The notes under the pieces are model-generated. The model was not told the origin of the DNA and did no database searches. It saw only the letters and a program-made list of their open reading frames with translations. From Luteimonas huabeiensis HB2 (GTDB lineage Bacteria; Pseudomonadota; Gammaproteobacteria; Xanthomonadales; Xanthomonadaceae), in assembly GCF_000559025.1 (NCBI RefSeq), contig NZ_JAAN01000012.1:1-64000 (forward strand): a stretch of 64,000 nucleotides of DNA, given 5' to 3'. This document shows positions 54,989-62,856 of the stretch, one piece after another. The position numbers and the translations under genes were made by a program. Numbering within the stretch: position 1 is the stretch's first letter; the number at the start of each line of letters is the position of its first letter.

Positions 54989-55744
54989 TCAGGGCCGTTT
55001 TGCGTCCACATCAAAACGACCCTTCTCAAGCGGCGGAAGCTGTGCTAACCGGCGGTAGCCGCCGCGCATCAACGCATCGCCGCGATGCACTAGGCGGCGC
55101 ACCTTGGAGCGCAGCCCGCCATCGCTGTACCAATCGGCTGCGGCATCTACGCCGAACAGTCCTTCCGCGACTTCACGTAAGGACGCGCCCGCCAGGGTCG
55201 CGTCGAGCGCCTGCAAGCTGTGCAGTTCCAGCAGCGCGGTAGGTGTCGGCCTGGGCTTGGCGGCTGCCAGTGCCGCGTGGAGCACATGAGCAGGCGCGGC
55301 AGCGTCGCCGCGGTGGGCATAGGCCACGGCCATGCCGTCTTCCAGGCCGGGCGCGAGCGTGAAGCGCAGGCAATGACCTGGGCTGCGTGCGATCAGCGCC
55401 AGCCCTCTGCCGTCATGGAGCAGTTGCTTGTGACCGGGGATGCGCCAGAACGCGAAGGTCGCCGCATCCTGTGGCGGATCGGCATCGGGGTAGAGCTGCA
55501 CCACGGCGGCATGGCCGGGCAGCCAGGCCGGATGCGCGTCGCGCGCATCGAGCGCCGGGTCTTCCAGTAGGCGCAAACCCCAGCGATGCGCCGTGTCTGG
55601 CCCGCGATGACGGCGAAGCCAGTCGAGCCGGTAGTCGGGATGCCTGCGCAAATACTCCCAAGCGAGCGCGAGCGCATCCAGCCAAAAGACATACAGGTAT
55701 GCGGCAGTCGGATACCAATGCGCGAGGTGATGAGGATTGACCAT
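54989..55744 (-). CDS. DUF2285-domain protein
   Basis: A 251-residue protein with an N-terminal DUF6499-like segment (ALAWEYLRRHPDYRLDWLRR) and a C-terminal DUF2285 region (LLELHSLQALDATLAGASLREVAEGLFGVDAAADWYSD..RSKVRRLVHRGDALMRGGYRRL). It is a conserved ICE protein with a probable DNA-binding C-terminus. Function is not established. GGAGGAGG precedes the ATG. Confidence 0.88.
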   Translation of the reverse strand: MVNPHHLAHWYPTAAYLYVFWLDALALAWEYLRRHPDYRLDWLRRHRGPDTAHRWGLRLLEDPALDARDAHPAWLPGHAAVVQLYPDADPPQDAATFAFWRIPGHKQLLHDGRGLALIARSPGHCLRFTLAPGLEDGMAVAYAHRGDAAAPAHVLHAALAAAKPRPTPTALLELHSLQALDATLAGASLREVAEGLFGVDAAADWYSDGGLRSKVRRLVHRGDALMRGGYRRLAQLPPLEKGRFDVDAKRP

Positions 55745-56053
55745 GACGCCTCCTCCTGCGAACAGGACTCGCCGCCACGGAAGAACTACGCGCTACATCG
55801 CCATCGTCAGAGCGTCATGGGTTAAAAAGGCGAATGGGGTTGTCAAGACCGATTGGCTCCGATGTGTTGCGATATTCGTCTCAATGATGCGGCGGCAGCG
55901 CCCCGAACTTGGAGTGCTGCACAGGCCAGCCTGCCGCAGCCCGTGCTGGGCATCATGTCTATTTGGATCAGACTGGTCGGGCTACGCCGCAAGAATGCTG
56001 ATTAAGACCTGCCCGGTATGACGCCAGACTGAAAAAGTCACAGTCGGCCGTAT
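55745..56053. other. Intergenic region with a possible promoter
   Basis: 309 bp without a gene. On the minus strand TTGACA (55846-55841) is followed after 16 bp by TAACCC (55824-55819). This could drive the DUF2285-alpA-repA genes, though the -10 match is weak. Nothing else is seen. Confidence 0.4.
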
Positions 56054-56404
56054 TCAGTCCGGGATTGCGCCGTCGCGCTCGGCCAGCCGGGTGTACTCCG
56101 ACAGCGTGCGCGTGGGGTGGAAATAGCGGTCGCGCAGCACGGGCTGCTGGCGCGGCCCGACGATGCCGGCCAGCTCGGACAGCTTGACGGTTCCCTGCGC
56201 CGGCATCCCGATTCCCAGGTCGATGAGACCCCAGGCGGTATCGCCATCGGCGGGATCGAGCGCAGCCAGCAGCCAGGTCACATGCGCGTCCGGCGTGAAC
56301 AGCCGCACCACGGGCACCGGGTCGATGGCCCGGCCAGCGGCACGGGCCTCGCCGTTGGCGAGCAGTTGCGCGCGCTCCGGGGCGGTGGCGAGTGGCTGCG
56401 GCAT
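56054..56404 (-). CDS. DUF2958 protein
   Basis: A 116-residue DUF2958 family protein with the family pattern VVRLFTPDAHVTWLLAALDP and GLIDLGIGMPAQGTVKLSEL. It is conserved in Tn4371-like and other ICEs, with no known function. The ATG at 56404 is the family start. It is divergent from the XRE gene at 56645. Confidence 0.88.
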   Translation of the reverse strand: MPQPLATAPERAQLLANGEARAAGRAIDPVPVVRLFTPDAHVTWLLAALDPADGDTAWGLIDLGIGMPAQGTVKLSELAGIVGPRQQPVLRDRYFHPTRTLSEYTRLAERDGAIPD

Positions 56405-56592
56405 GGTCGGCAATCCCACAAATCCAATGATGCACGAATGCGGTTTCACGCCAAAGCGCAGAACCGCCAAACCGGATTTACGCCTTCGTGCGCAAGCACG
56501 GATGCGGTTCCGTGACTTTGCCGGAACCTGCCGATGCGGATTTCCGTAAAGGCATAAAAACGTAGAACACCAAATGAACACTATAGATTGTA

Positions 56593-56604
56593 GCCCTATA
56601 GGGC
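56593..56604. promoter_or_regulatory. 12-bp palindrome before the XRE gene
   Basis: GCCCTATAGGGC is a perfect palindrome 40 bp before the XRE start, next to a second CTATAG (56581-56586). It is a good candidate operator for the small regulator encoded just downstream. Confidence 0.5.
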
Positions 56605-56644
56605 GCAATGGGCTGTCATCTTGGTTTTTCGAGGAAAACCATAG

Positions 56645-56950
56645 GTGGCGGCTGGGAACTCATTGGCGAAGGCGTTGAAGACAGTCAGGAAGGCGCGTGG
56701 CTTGAGCCAGGAAGCCTTCTCTGACGTGTCCAGCCGTACCTATATGAGTACCCTGGAGCGCGACCTGAAAAGCCCGACCCTGCACAAGTTGACCGAGCTG
56801 TGCGAGGTGATGGAGATCCACCCGCTCACGCTGCTGACGCTGGCCTTTGCGGGCGACAACCCGCGCAAGGCCGACGAGCTGCTGGCGCAGGTGCGCCGGG
56901 AGCTGGAGGCGGTGTTGAGCGAACGCGATGCGGCGAAGCCGCGCGCGTGA
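56645..56950 (+). CDS. Small XRE-family regulator
   Basis: A 101-residue Cro/C1-type regulator with helix-turn-helix LSQEAFSDVSSRTYMSTLERDLKSPTL at about 19-45 and a short helical tail. It begins with GTG 56645. Genes of this sort are standard in the regulatory region of Tn4371-like ICEs. The palindrome upstream suggests autoregulation. Confidence 0.9.
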   Translation: MAAGNSLAKALKTVRKARGLSQEAFSDVSSRTYMSTLERDLKSPTLHKLTELCEVMEIHPLTLLTLAFAGDNPRKADELLAQVRRELEAVLSERDAAKPRA

Positions 56951-56977
56951 TGCGGTGATGTGCTGCGAACAGCAGCA

Positions 56978-57007
56978 CAGCGCCCCGCCGCAATGGGCGG
57001 GGCGCTG
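56978..57007. terminator. Bidirectional hairpin between convergent genes
   Basis: A perfect 12-bp stem, CAGCGCCCCGCC (56978-56989) and GGCGGGGCGCTG (56996-57007), with a 6-nt loop, lies between the convergent XRE and DUF736 genes. There is no clear T tract, so its efficiency as a terminator is uncertain. Confidence 0.65.
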
Positions 57008-57013
57008 CGGCGG

Positions 57014-57328
57014 TCACGCCGCCTTGGGCTTGCTGCGCGACCAGATCAGGTCGTGCGTACCGTCCTCGTTCTCGATCAGGCGGGCATAGACCGTCGCCGG
57101 GAACGAAGGATCGTCGAGGGTCACGGACAGGTAGTCGCGCCCGGCCTCGCTGGTCTTCTTCCACGCCGCGCCGATGTCGTGGCCGGCCGCCTGAAGGCGG
57201 AAGTCCGGGGCGTTCTCGGTGTCGCCCTTGTCGTTGGGAACCAGCTTGACCTTGACGTTGAGCGTCAGGGTGCGAAGCGTGCCGGTGAAGCCGTCTTTGT
57301 CGGTGGTGAAGGTGCCGATGTTGGCCAT
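57014..57328 (-). CDS. DUF736 protein
   Basis: A 104-residue DUF736 family protein: [21 protein letters not shown] and [25 protein letters not shown] are the family hallmarks. It is very common in ICEs and proteobacterial plasmids; function unknown. GGAGAAAACATC precedes the ATG. An inverted repeat AACAAGG..CCTTGTT (57350-57379) upstream may regulate it. Confidence 0.9.
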   Translation of the reverse strand: MANIGTFTTDKDGFTGTLRTLTLNVKVKLVPNDKGDTENAPDFRLQAAGHDIGAAWKKTSEAGRDYLSVTLDDPSFPATVYARLIENEDGTHDLIWSRSKPKAA

Positions 57329-57903
57329 GATGTTTTCTCCTTTCGGTTGAACAAGGTTCGCGCCCATCGCGTCCTTGTTGTGATCCGGCCGGCGGGGGAC
57401 GGGCTGGCTGCACCGCTTGCGGTCGCAACGCAGTGGAGAGCCGGGAGGCGAAAAGAATTTGCTGCGCGAGGAAGCCGCGCAGCGGCGGGGAAATTGTTTT
57501 CGCCGGACGGTTGTAGCCATAAGCCCGAGGCGCAGCCGCGCCCTCGCCAGGATTCACAACGAGACAAGGACGCCTTGGGTCGAACCGCTCCGAAAGGAGA
57601 TGGGGCCGGCTCGGCATCCCCGCACGAAGGCTTCTGCGGCTCGCCCACTGACGCGGGCCAGGTCAACCACCCGACGACAGGCGAGAACGCCCCCGCCGCA
57701 CCTTGCGGCGCCGCTCTTGAGGCGTGGCGTGGAAGCTCCATAGCGATGCCGGGCGGGTTGTCCGTGAACCGTCCTTCGTGACGTGATGGGCAGGAATCAC
57801 CAGCGTTGAGGACGGCACGCACCTGCACAACCTGTCGCAGCGAGCGCCAGCGTGTTCGCCAGCACTCCGTCCCCCATGGTGGTGTACGGGCACGACTGAC
57901 CAA
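57329..57903. other. Gap before the defence operon
   Basis: About 575 bp in which no frame looks like a real gene. It contains the inverted repeat AACAAGG/CCTTGTT (57350-57379) near DUF736. The right side merges with the promoter of the restriction-Argonaute operon. This is the likely boundary between ICE core and cargo. Confidence 0.45.
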
Positions 57904-57939
57904 TTGGAGTCGTGCACCACCTTGGTGTAAAGTGGTGCA
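57904..57939 (+). promoter_or_regulatory. Promoter and operator of the restriction-Argonaute operon
   Basis: A TTGGAG box (57904-57909) and TGTAAA (57926-57931), 16 bp apart, resemble a sigma-70 promoter. The -10 box is bracketed by a perfect inverted repeat, TGCACCAC (57913-57920) and GTGGTGCA (57932-57939). The regulator gene starts 25 bp later. Autorepression by the ribbon-helix-helix protein is the simplest reading. Confidence 0.65.
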
Positions 57940-57964
57940 TCATCTATCCGACAGTGTTTAGGCC

Positions 57965-58165
57965 ATGCCAGCAACAAAAGACATTGCTACCTCAAAGCCC
58001 AAGCGTGATTCGGCTCCGAGGGCGTCCGTGACCTTTCCTCCCGAGCTATACGAAATGCTCGAAGCCCTCGCCCGGAGCAAGAAAGTCTCTGTCGCGTGGG
58101 TCGTACGCGATGCTACGGAACGGTATGTCGCGGAACAGTGGCCGCTGCTGGGGAAGCCACAATGA
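57965..58165 (+). CDS. Small ribbon-helix-helix regulator of the defence operon
   Basis: A 66-residue protein. After a basic, disordered start, [36 protein letters not shown] is a typical Arc/CopG ribbon-helix-helix fold. Its ATG is 25 bp after the inverted-repeat operator. Its stop overlaps the methyltransferase ATG (ATGA), so it is the leading gene of the operon. It probably acts like the C or CopG regulators that delay restriction when the genes enter a new host; this is inference. Confidence 0.85.
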   Translation: MPATKDIATSKPKRDSAPRASVTFPPELYEMLEALARSKKVSVAWVVRDATERYVAEQWPLLGKPQ

Positions 58166-59910
58166 GTTCCGTGCTAGTTGCCCAGCAGAGTGCCAGGGGA
58201 CTTGCCGCCCGGCAGTCGTCCTTGCCGGGACTTTGCCCGGTCACGCAGGCTGTCGAAGTACTTGCAACCGACGCCGGCATCAAAGCGCGCGGTGCCGTAT
58301 TTACACGCCGCGAAATCGTCGAGTTCCTCCTCGATCTCTGCGGGTATAGGGCCGACCGTCCGCTACACAAACTCAAGCTCCTTGAACCGTCGTTTGGCGG
58401 CGGGGACTTCCTGCTGCCGGCTATCGAGCGGCTTCTTGCAGCGTGGAACACCTCGAATGATCCGCGTATCCCCGTGAAGGCTCTGGCAGGCGCTATTCGT
58501 GCGGTCGAGCTTCATCGGGAGACCTTCACGCAAACGCGCGGCCAGGTCATCGACTTGCTGTCCCGAAGCGGCTTGACGGCTTCGCAATCCATCGCGCTGG
58601 CCGATGCGTGGCTGGTCAATGACGATTTCCTGCTGGCTGATCTTCCCGACCCCTTCGATGTCGTGATCGGCAACCCCCCTTATGTGCGGCAGGAACGGGT
58701 TCCCGATGTCCTGCTGACAGAATACCGCTCGCGCTACACAACGATCTACGACCGCGCCGATCTCTACATCCCGTTTATCGAACGGTCGCTGCGGTCGCTG
58801 ACGAATGGTGGCGTTCTCGGATTCATCTGTGCGGACCGCTGGATGAAGAACCGCTATGGCGGGCCACTTAGGAACCTCGTTTCCGAGCAGTTCCATCTGA
58901 AAGTCTACGTCGATATGGTCGATACGCCGGCCTTTCATTCAGAGGTGATCGCCTATCCGGCCATCACCGTCATTGCGCGTGAGCGCGGCACAAGCACGCG
59001 GATCGCCCATCGTCCGCCCGTGGAGGCCAAGGCGTTACACGCGCTTGCGTTGGATCTGACTTCATCGCACCGCCCTGAAAAGGGTAGTGCCGTGCAGTTG
59101 ATTGCCGGTGTGGCGAGCGGCGCGGAGCCGTGGATTCTCGATTCATCCGATCAGATGGTCATCATCCGGCGTCTTGAGGCAACCTTTCCTCTTCTCGAGG
59201 ATACGGGCTGCAAAGTCGGAATCGGCGTTGCGACCGGAGCGGATAAAGCCTTCATCGGGCTGATGGACGAACTCACTGTCGAAGAGGACCGCAAGCTGCC
59301 ACTCGCGATGACGAAGGACATTGCGGACGGCACCGTGAAGTGGCGCGGCCTGGGCGTCATTAACCCGTTCGCCGATGATGGCAAGCTTGTCGATCTCGCG
59401 CGCTATCCGCTGCTCAAACGCTATCTGGAGTTGCGGAAGGAGCAGATCGCCGGGCGGCATTGCGCGCAGAAAGTGCCTGCCAACTGGTATCGCACCATCG
59501 ACCGAATCACACCGTCCATTGCCGAAACGCCGAAGCTCCTGATCCCCGACATCAAGGGGCAGGCCCACATCGTTTTTGAGGAAGGCAAGCTCTACCCTCA
59601 TCACAATCTCTACTACATCACGGCGAGCCAGTGGGACTTGAAGGCGTTGCAAGCCGTCCTCCTTTCGTCCGTGACCCGGCTGTTTATCGCAACATATTCA
59701 ACCAAGATGCATGGCGGCTTCCTGCGCTTTCAAGCGCAGTATCTGCGCCGCCTGCGTCTGCCGCGCTGGAGCGATGTGCCGCAGGCCCTCAAGACTGCGC
59801 TTATCAACGCAGCCGACGTGCGCGACCTCGCGGCCTGCAATGCGGCAACATTTCAACTGTACGGATTGAGCCGCCAGGAAAAGGCGGCGCTCGGCGGAGA
59901 CGGGGACTAA
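58162..59910 (+). CDS. PaeR7I-like N6-adenine DNA methyltransferase
   Basis: A 582-residue gamma-class adenine methyltransferase. Motif I is [10 protein letters not shown] (74-83) and the catalytic motif IV is NPPY (171-174) within [15 protein letters not shown] long C-terminal target-recognition region follows. Pairing with a PaeR7I-type nuclease indicates protection of CTCGAG by adenine methylation. The ATG overlaps the regulator stop, and the nuclease gene starts 3 bp after its stop. It contains one CTCGAG at 59194. Confidence 0.92.
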   Translation: MSSVLVAQQSARGLAARQSSLPGLCPVTQAVEVLATDAGIKARGAVFTRREIVEFLLDLCGYRADRPLHKLKLLEPSFGGGDFLLPAIERLLAAWNTSNDPRIPVKALAGAIRAVELHRETFTQTRGQVIDLLSRSGLTASQSIALADAWLVNDDFLLADLPDPFDVVIGNPPYVRQERVPDVLLTEYRSRYTTIYDRADLYIPFIERSLRSLTNGGVLGFICADRWMKNRYGGPLRNLVSEQFHLKVYVDMVDTPAFHSEVIAYPAITVIARERGTSTRIAHRPPVEAKALHALALDLTSSHRPEKGSAVQLIAGVASGAEPWILDSSDQMVIIRRLEATFPLLEDTGCKVGIGVATGADKAFIGLMDELTVEEDRKLPLAMTKDIADGTVKWRGLGVINPFADDGKLVDLARYPLLKRYLELRKEQIAGRHCAQKVPANWYRTIDRITPSIAETPKLLIPDIKGQAHIVFEEGKLYPHHNLYYITASQWDLKALQAVLLSSVTRLFIATYSTKMHGGFLRFQAQYLRRLRLPRWSDVPQALKTALINAADVRDLAACNAATFQLYGLSRQEKAALGGDGD

Positions 59911-59913
59911 GTT

Positions 59914-60651
59914 ATGGCGCTTGATCTAGCGGACTATGAAACGAAAGCACGGGATGCTGTTATGGCGTTCTGGGGAAATCGAGAGAAGGCGCGGCAGAAG
60001 CAAGTCGAAGCTGGGGTCGTCGATCAGGGCGAGCGCGCCAGTGTCACCGGTGGCAAGAACATGGATGGATTCGTCGCGCTGATAAAAGACATAGTGCGCG
60101 CCAACGGCCTTGCTCATGCACAACTCCATTTGGAACGTCGCGTCCTCACACTGCCGGGATATTTCCGGCCGACAAAACTCTGGGACTTGCTCGTCCTGAA
60201 TCAAGGCCGTCTCATCGCGGCCTTCGAGTTCAAGAGTCAGGTCGGGCCATCCTTCGGCAACAACTTCAACAATCGCACTGAAGAAGCCATCGGTACAGCC
60301 CATGATTTGTGGACGGCTTACCGCGAAGGCGCGTTCGGCGAACAGACCAAGCCCTTTATTGGCTGGCTGATGCTGCTGGAGGATTGCCCGAAATCTGCCA
60401 CGCCGGTTCGGGACACGTCGCCGCACTTCCCGGTCTTCCCGGACTTCAGGGATGCGTCCTACGCTCAGCGCTACAACGTCCTTTGCCGAAAGCTGATGCA
60501 GGAGCAGCTTTACACGGTAGCGTGCATCCTGACATCACCGCGCACCGCTGCTACGACCGGCGACTATGCGGAGCTTTCCGAAATGACGGGGCTGCGCACC
60601 TTCGTAACGGAGTTCGCTGGGCACGTCGCAGCCGAAGCGTCGCGGACCTAA
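59914..60651 (+). CDS. PaeR7I-like type II restriction endonuclease
   Basis: A 245-residue protein, nearly identical in length to PaeR7I (246), an isoschizomer of XhoI that cuts CTCGAG. The PD-(D/E)xK site is visible as Asp91 (LWDLLVL) and Glu105-Phe-Lys107 ([10 protein letters not shown]), followed by [21 protein letters not shown]. The gene looks intact. It follows the methyltransferase by 3 bp and precedes the Argonaute gene by 12 bp. The sequence specificity is inferred from family membership. Confidence 0.92.
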   Translation: MALDLADYETKARDAVMAFWGNREKARQKQVEAGVVDQGERASVTGGKNMDGFVALIKDIVRANGLAHAQLHLERRVLTLPGYFRPTKLWDLLVLNQGRLIAAFEFKSQVGPSFGNNFNNRTEEAIGTAHDLWTAYREGAFGEQTKPFIGWLMLLEDCPKSATPVRDTSPHFPVFPDFRDASYAQRYNVLCRKLMQEQLYTVACILTSPRTAATTGDYAELSEMTGLRTFVTEFAGHVAAEASRT

Positions 60652-60663
60652 GAGGGATGCACC

Positions 60664-62856
60664 TTGCCTATCGTCCTAAACGCTTTCCCTCTCAAAACTC
60701 CAGAACTGGAGCTTGAAGCCCGCCAAGTCCCCTATGACAAGGAGACGCTGGATGGCTTTCGCGCGACGCACGGATCGACCCACTCGTTCCGCCGGCAGGG
60801 CGACAATATCCTGATCTTCTCGGGAGACGGCACCTTCCCCGTGTCCGGCACCCAGCAGGCTATCGCACTCAAGGACAATTTCGGCATCTTCTTTTCGCTG
60901 GTGAAGGACGGTCTGACGCGGCACTTTGCGGGTCTGGGCCGCAATCCCTCCGGCTTCAACCCAATCGAACTGGTAAGCGCCAGGCCAGAAGACAATCTTC
61001 TGGTTCCGATTCTGGGCGATGCTTACCCCTTCAAGGTCTGCGCTAAATACGCCATCGACACGCGCACCGTTCTGGGCCAGCCGTGCCTTGTCATTGATTG
61101 CACAACGCGCAGGGTGGTCAAGGAGAATGGCCTGTTCTTCCTCAATGCCGGGTTCGATCTCACGGGCCGTTACGTGGTCACGCAGCAGGAGGACGGATAC
61201 AGGAAGCTCTTGGGCTCGGTGAACGCCCGCAAGGGCGAAACGCTCTTCATCACGCGGCCTGACGGCGAGGTCGTTCAGGCCGAGGCGAAAGACGTTTATC
61301 TGGAGGCCAGCCGCGAGAACTTCGATGCCTACATCCTGCATACGCACGACACGAAGAAAGACGCCATCGTCGAGGGTATCCGGCAATCCGTCTCCATCTT
61401 TAATGGCGGTGAGAACAAGAAAGCGCGCATCGACACGCTCAAGAAGTACATCCAGTCGAAGAGCATTACTCTGATCGACGGAACTCGCATCGAGATCGAA
61501 GATTCGCCCAACATTCAGAAGGATTGCGGGCAGATGCAGAAGCCGGTGTTCGTCTTCAACGACAACGGCGAAGCGGATTGGGCCGAAAAGGGCCTGACCC
61601 AGAGCGGCCCCTATACGAAGCGAACCTTCGATAGAAACGATCCCTCGATCTGTGTGATCTGCGCTCAGCATGACAAGGGTCGCGTCGAGCAGTTCGTCCG
61701 CAAGCTTCTCAAAGGCATCTCGAACAGCAAGTATTTCAGCAACGGCCTTGAAGGCAAGTTCACACTCGGAACGAGCCGCGTCGAAGTGTTCGCGACGGCG
61801 ACCGACAGCGTGGAGGCGTATAAGAACGCCATCGAAACCGCGGTCCGGAAGAAAGCGGATGACGGCGGGCGGTGGGACTTGGCGCTCGTTCAAGTCCGGC
61901 AGTCCTTCAAGAAGCTCAAGGTCACGGAGAATCCGTACTATCTCGGCAAGAGCCTCTTCTTCCTGCATCAGGTTCCGGTACAGGACTTCACCATTGAGCT
62001 TCTATCGCAATCCGATTACTCGCTCGGCTACTCGCTCAATAATATGGCGCTGGCCTGCTACGCCAAGATGGGCGGCGTTCCGTGGCTGCTCAAATCCTCG
62101 CCGACGCTTTCCCATGAACTCGTCATCGGCATCGGCAGCGCGAACATCGGGCAGGAGCGCGGGGCCGATAACCAGCGGATCATGGGCATCACCACTGTCT
62201 TCTCCGGCGACGGCAGCTACATCGTCTCGAACACATCCAAGGCCGTCGTGCCGGACGCCTACTGCGATGCGCTGACCTCGGTGCTCGGTGAAACCATCGA
62301 GAAAATCCAGAAGCGCATGAACTGGCAGAAAGGCGACACGATCCGCCTGATCTTTCACGCGCAGGTCAAGAAATTCAACAAAGATGAGATCGCAGCCGTA
62401 CGCGCCGTGATCGACAAGTACCGCGAATATCAAATCGAGTATGCCTTCGTGAAAATCTCGGAAGATCACGGGCTGCATATGTTCGACTCCGCGACGGCGG
62501 GCGTGCAGAAGGGGCGGCTCGCTCCCCCACGCGGGAAAACTTTCAAACTCTCCAAGCATGAAATGTTGGTCTATCTGATCGGCCAGCGCGAATTGCGGCA
62601 GGACACGGACGGGCATCCGCGCGGCGTGATCCTTGATGTTCATAAGGACTCGACTTTCAAGGACATAAAGTATCTGAGCGCGCAGCTCTACAGCTTCGCC
62701 TCGCATTCCTGGCGCAGCTATTTCCCGAATCCCATGCCGGTGACGATCAGCTATTCCGACCTGATTGCCCGGAATCTCGGATGGCTCAACCAGCTTCCGG
62801 GCTGGAACGACTCGGTGATGATCGGGAAGATCGGGCAATCCCAATGGTTTCTGTAG
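60664..62856 (+). CDS. Prokaryotic Argonaute with degenerate PIWI site (long-B-like)
   Basis: A 730-residue pAgo. The MID signature is clear: NPYYLGKSLFFLHQVPVQDF (Tyr426, Lys429, Gln440), then AKMGGVPWLLK (467-477). These bind the 5' phosphate of the guide. The PIWI domain starts ELVIGIGSANIG, where the first catalytic Asp is Gly490. The third catalytic position (LIFHAQV, around Gln567) also lacks Asp, so slicing is probably lost. The protein ends SQWFL, the usual hydrophobic C-terminus of Argonautes. The TTG start has GAGGG 7 nt upstream. The downstream nuclease gene starts inside its end. Confidence 0.9.
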   Translation: MPIVLNAFPLKTPELELEARQVPYDKETLDGFRATHGSTHSFRRQGDNILIFSGDGTFPVSGTQQAIALKDNFGIFFSLVKDGLTRHFAGLGRNPSGFNPIELVSARPEDNLLVPILGDAYPFKVCAKYAIDTRTVLGQPCLVIDCTTRRVVKENGLFFLNAGFDLTGRYVVTQQEDGYRKLLGSVNARKGETLFITRPDGEVVQAEAKDVYLEASRENFDAYILHTHDTKKDAIVEGIRQSVSIFNGGENKKARIDTLKKYIQSKSITLIDGTRIEIEDSPNIQKDCGQMQKPVFVFNDNGEADWAEKGLTQSGPYTKRTFDRNDPSICVICAQHDKGRVEQFVRKLLKGISNSKYFSNGLEGKFTLGTSRVEVFATATDSVEAYKNAIETAVRKKADDGGRWDLALVQVRQSFKKLKVTENPYYLGKSLFFLHQVPVQDFTIELLSQSDYSLGYSLNNMALACYAKMGGVPWLLKSSPTLSHELVIGIGSANIGQERGADNQRIMGITTVFSGDGSYIVSNTSKAVVPDAYCDALTSVLGETIEKIQKRMNWQKGDTIRLIFHAQVKKFNKDEIAAVRAVIDKYREYQIEYAFVKISEDHGLHMFDSATAGVQKGRLAPPRGKTFKLSKHEMLVYLIGQRELRQDTDGHPRGVILDVHKDSTFKDIKYLSAQLYSFASHSWRSYFPNPMPVTISYSDLIARNLGWLNQLPGWNDSVMIGKIGQSQWFL

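Noticed and set aside
57417..57903. Open frames on both strands between DUF736 and the defence operon
   Set aside because: None has a family pattern, sensible start or codon use like the neighbours.
59914..60651. Treating the restriction enzyme as the direct effector partner of the Argonaute
   Set aside because: It is full length, matches PaeR7I and has its cognate methyltransferase upstream; the separate downstream nuclease that overlaps the Argonaute gene is the better effector candidate.
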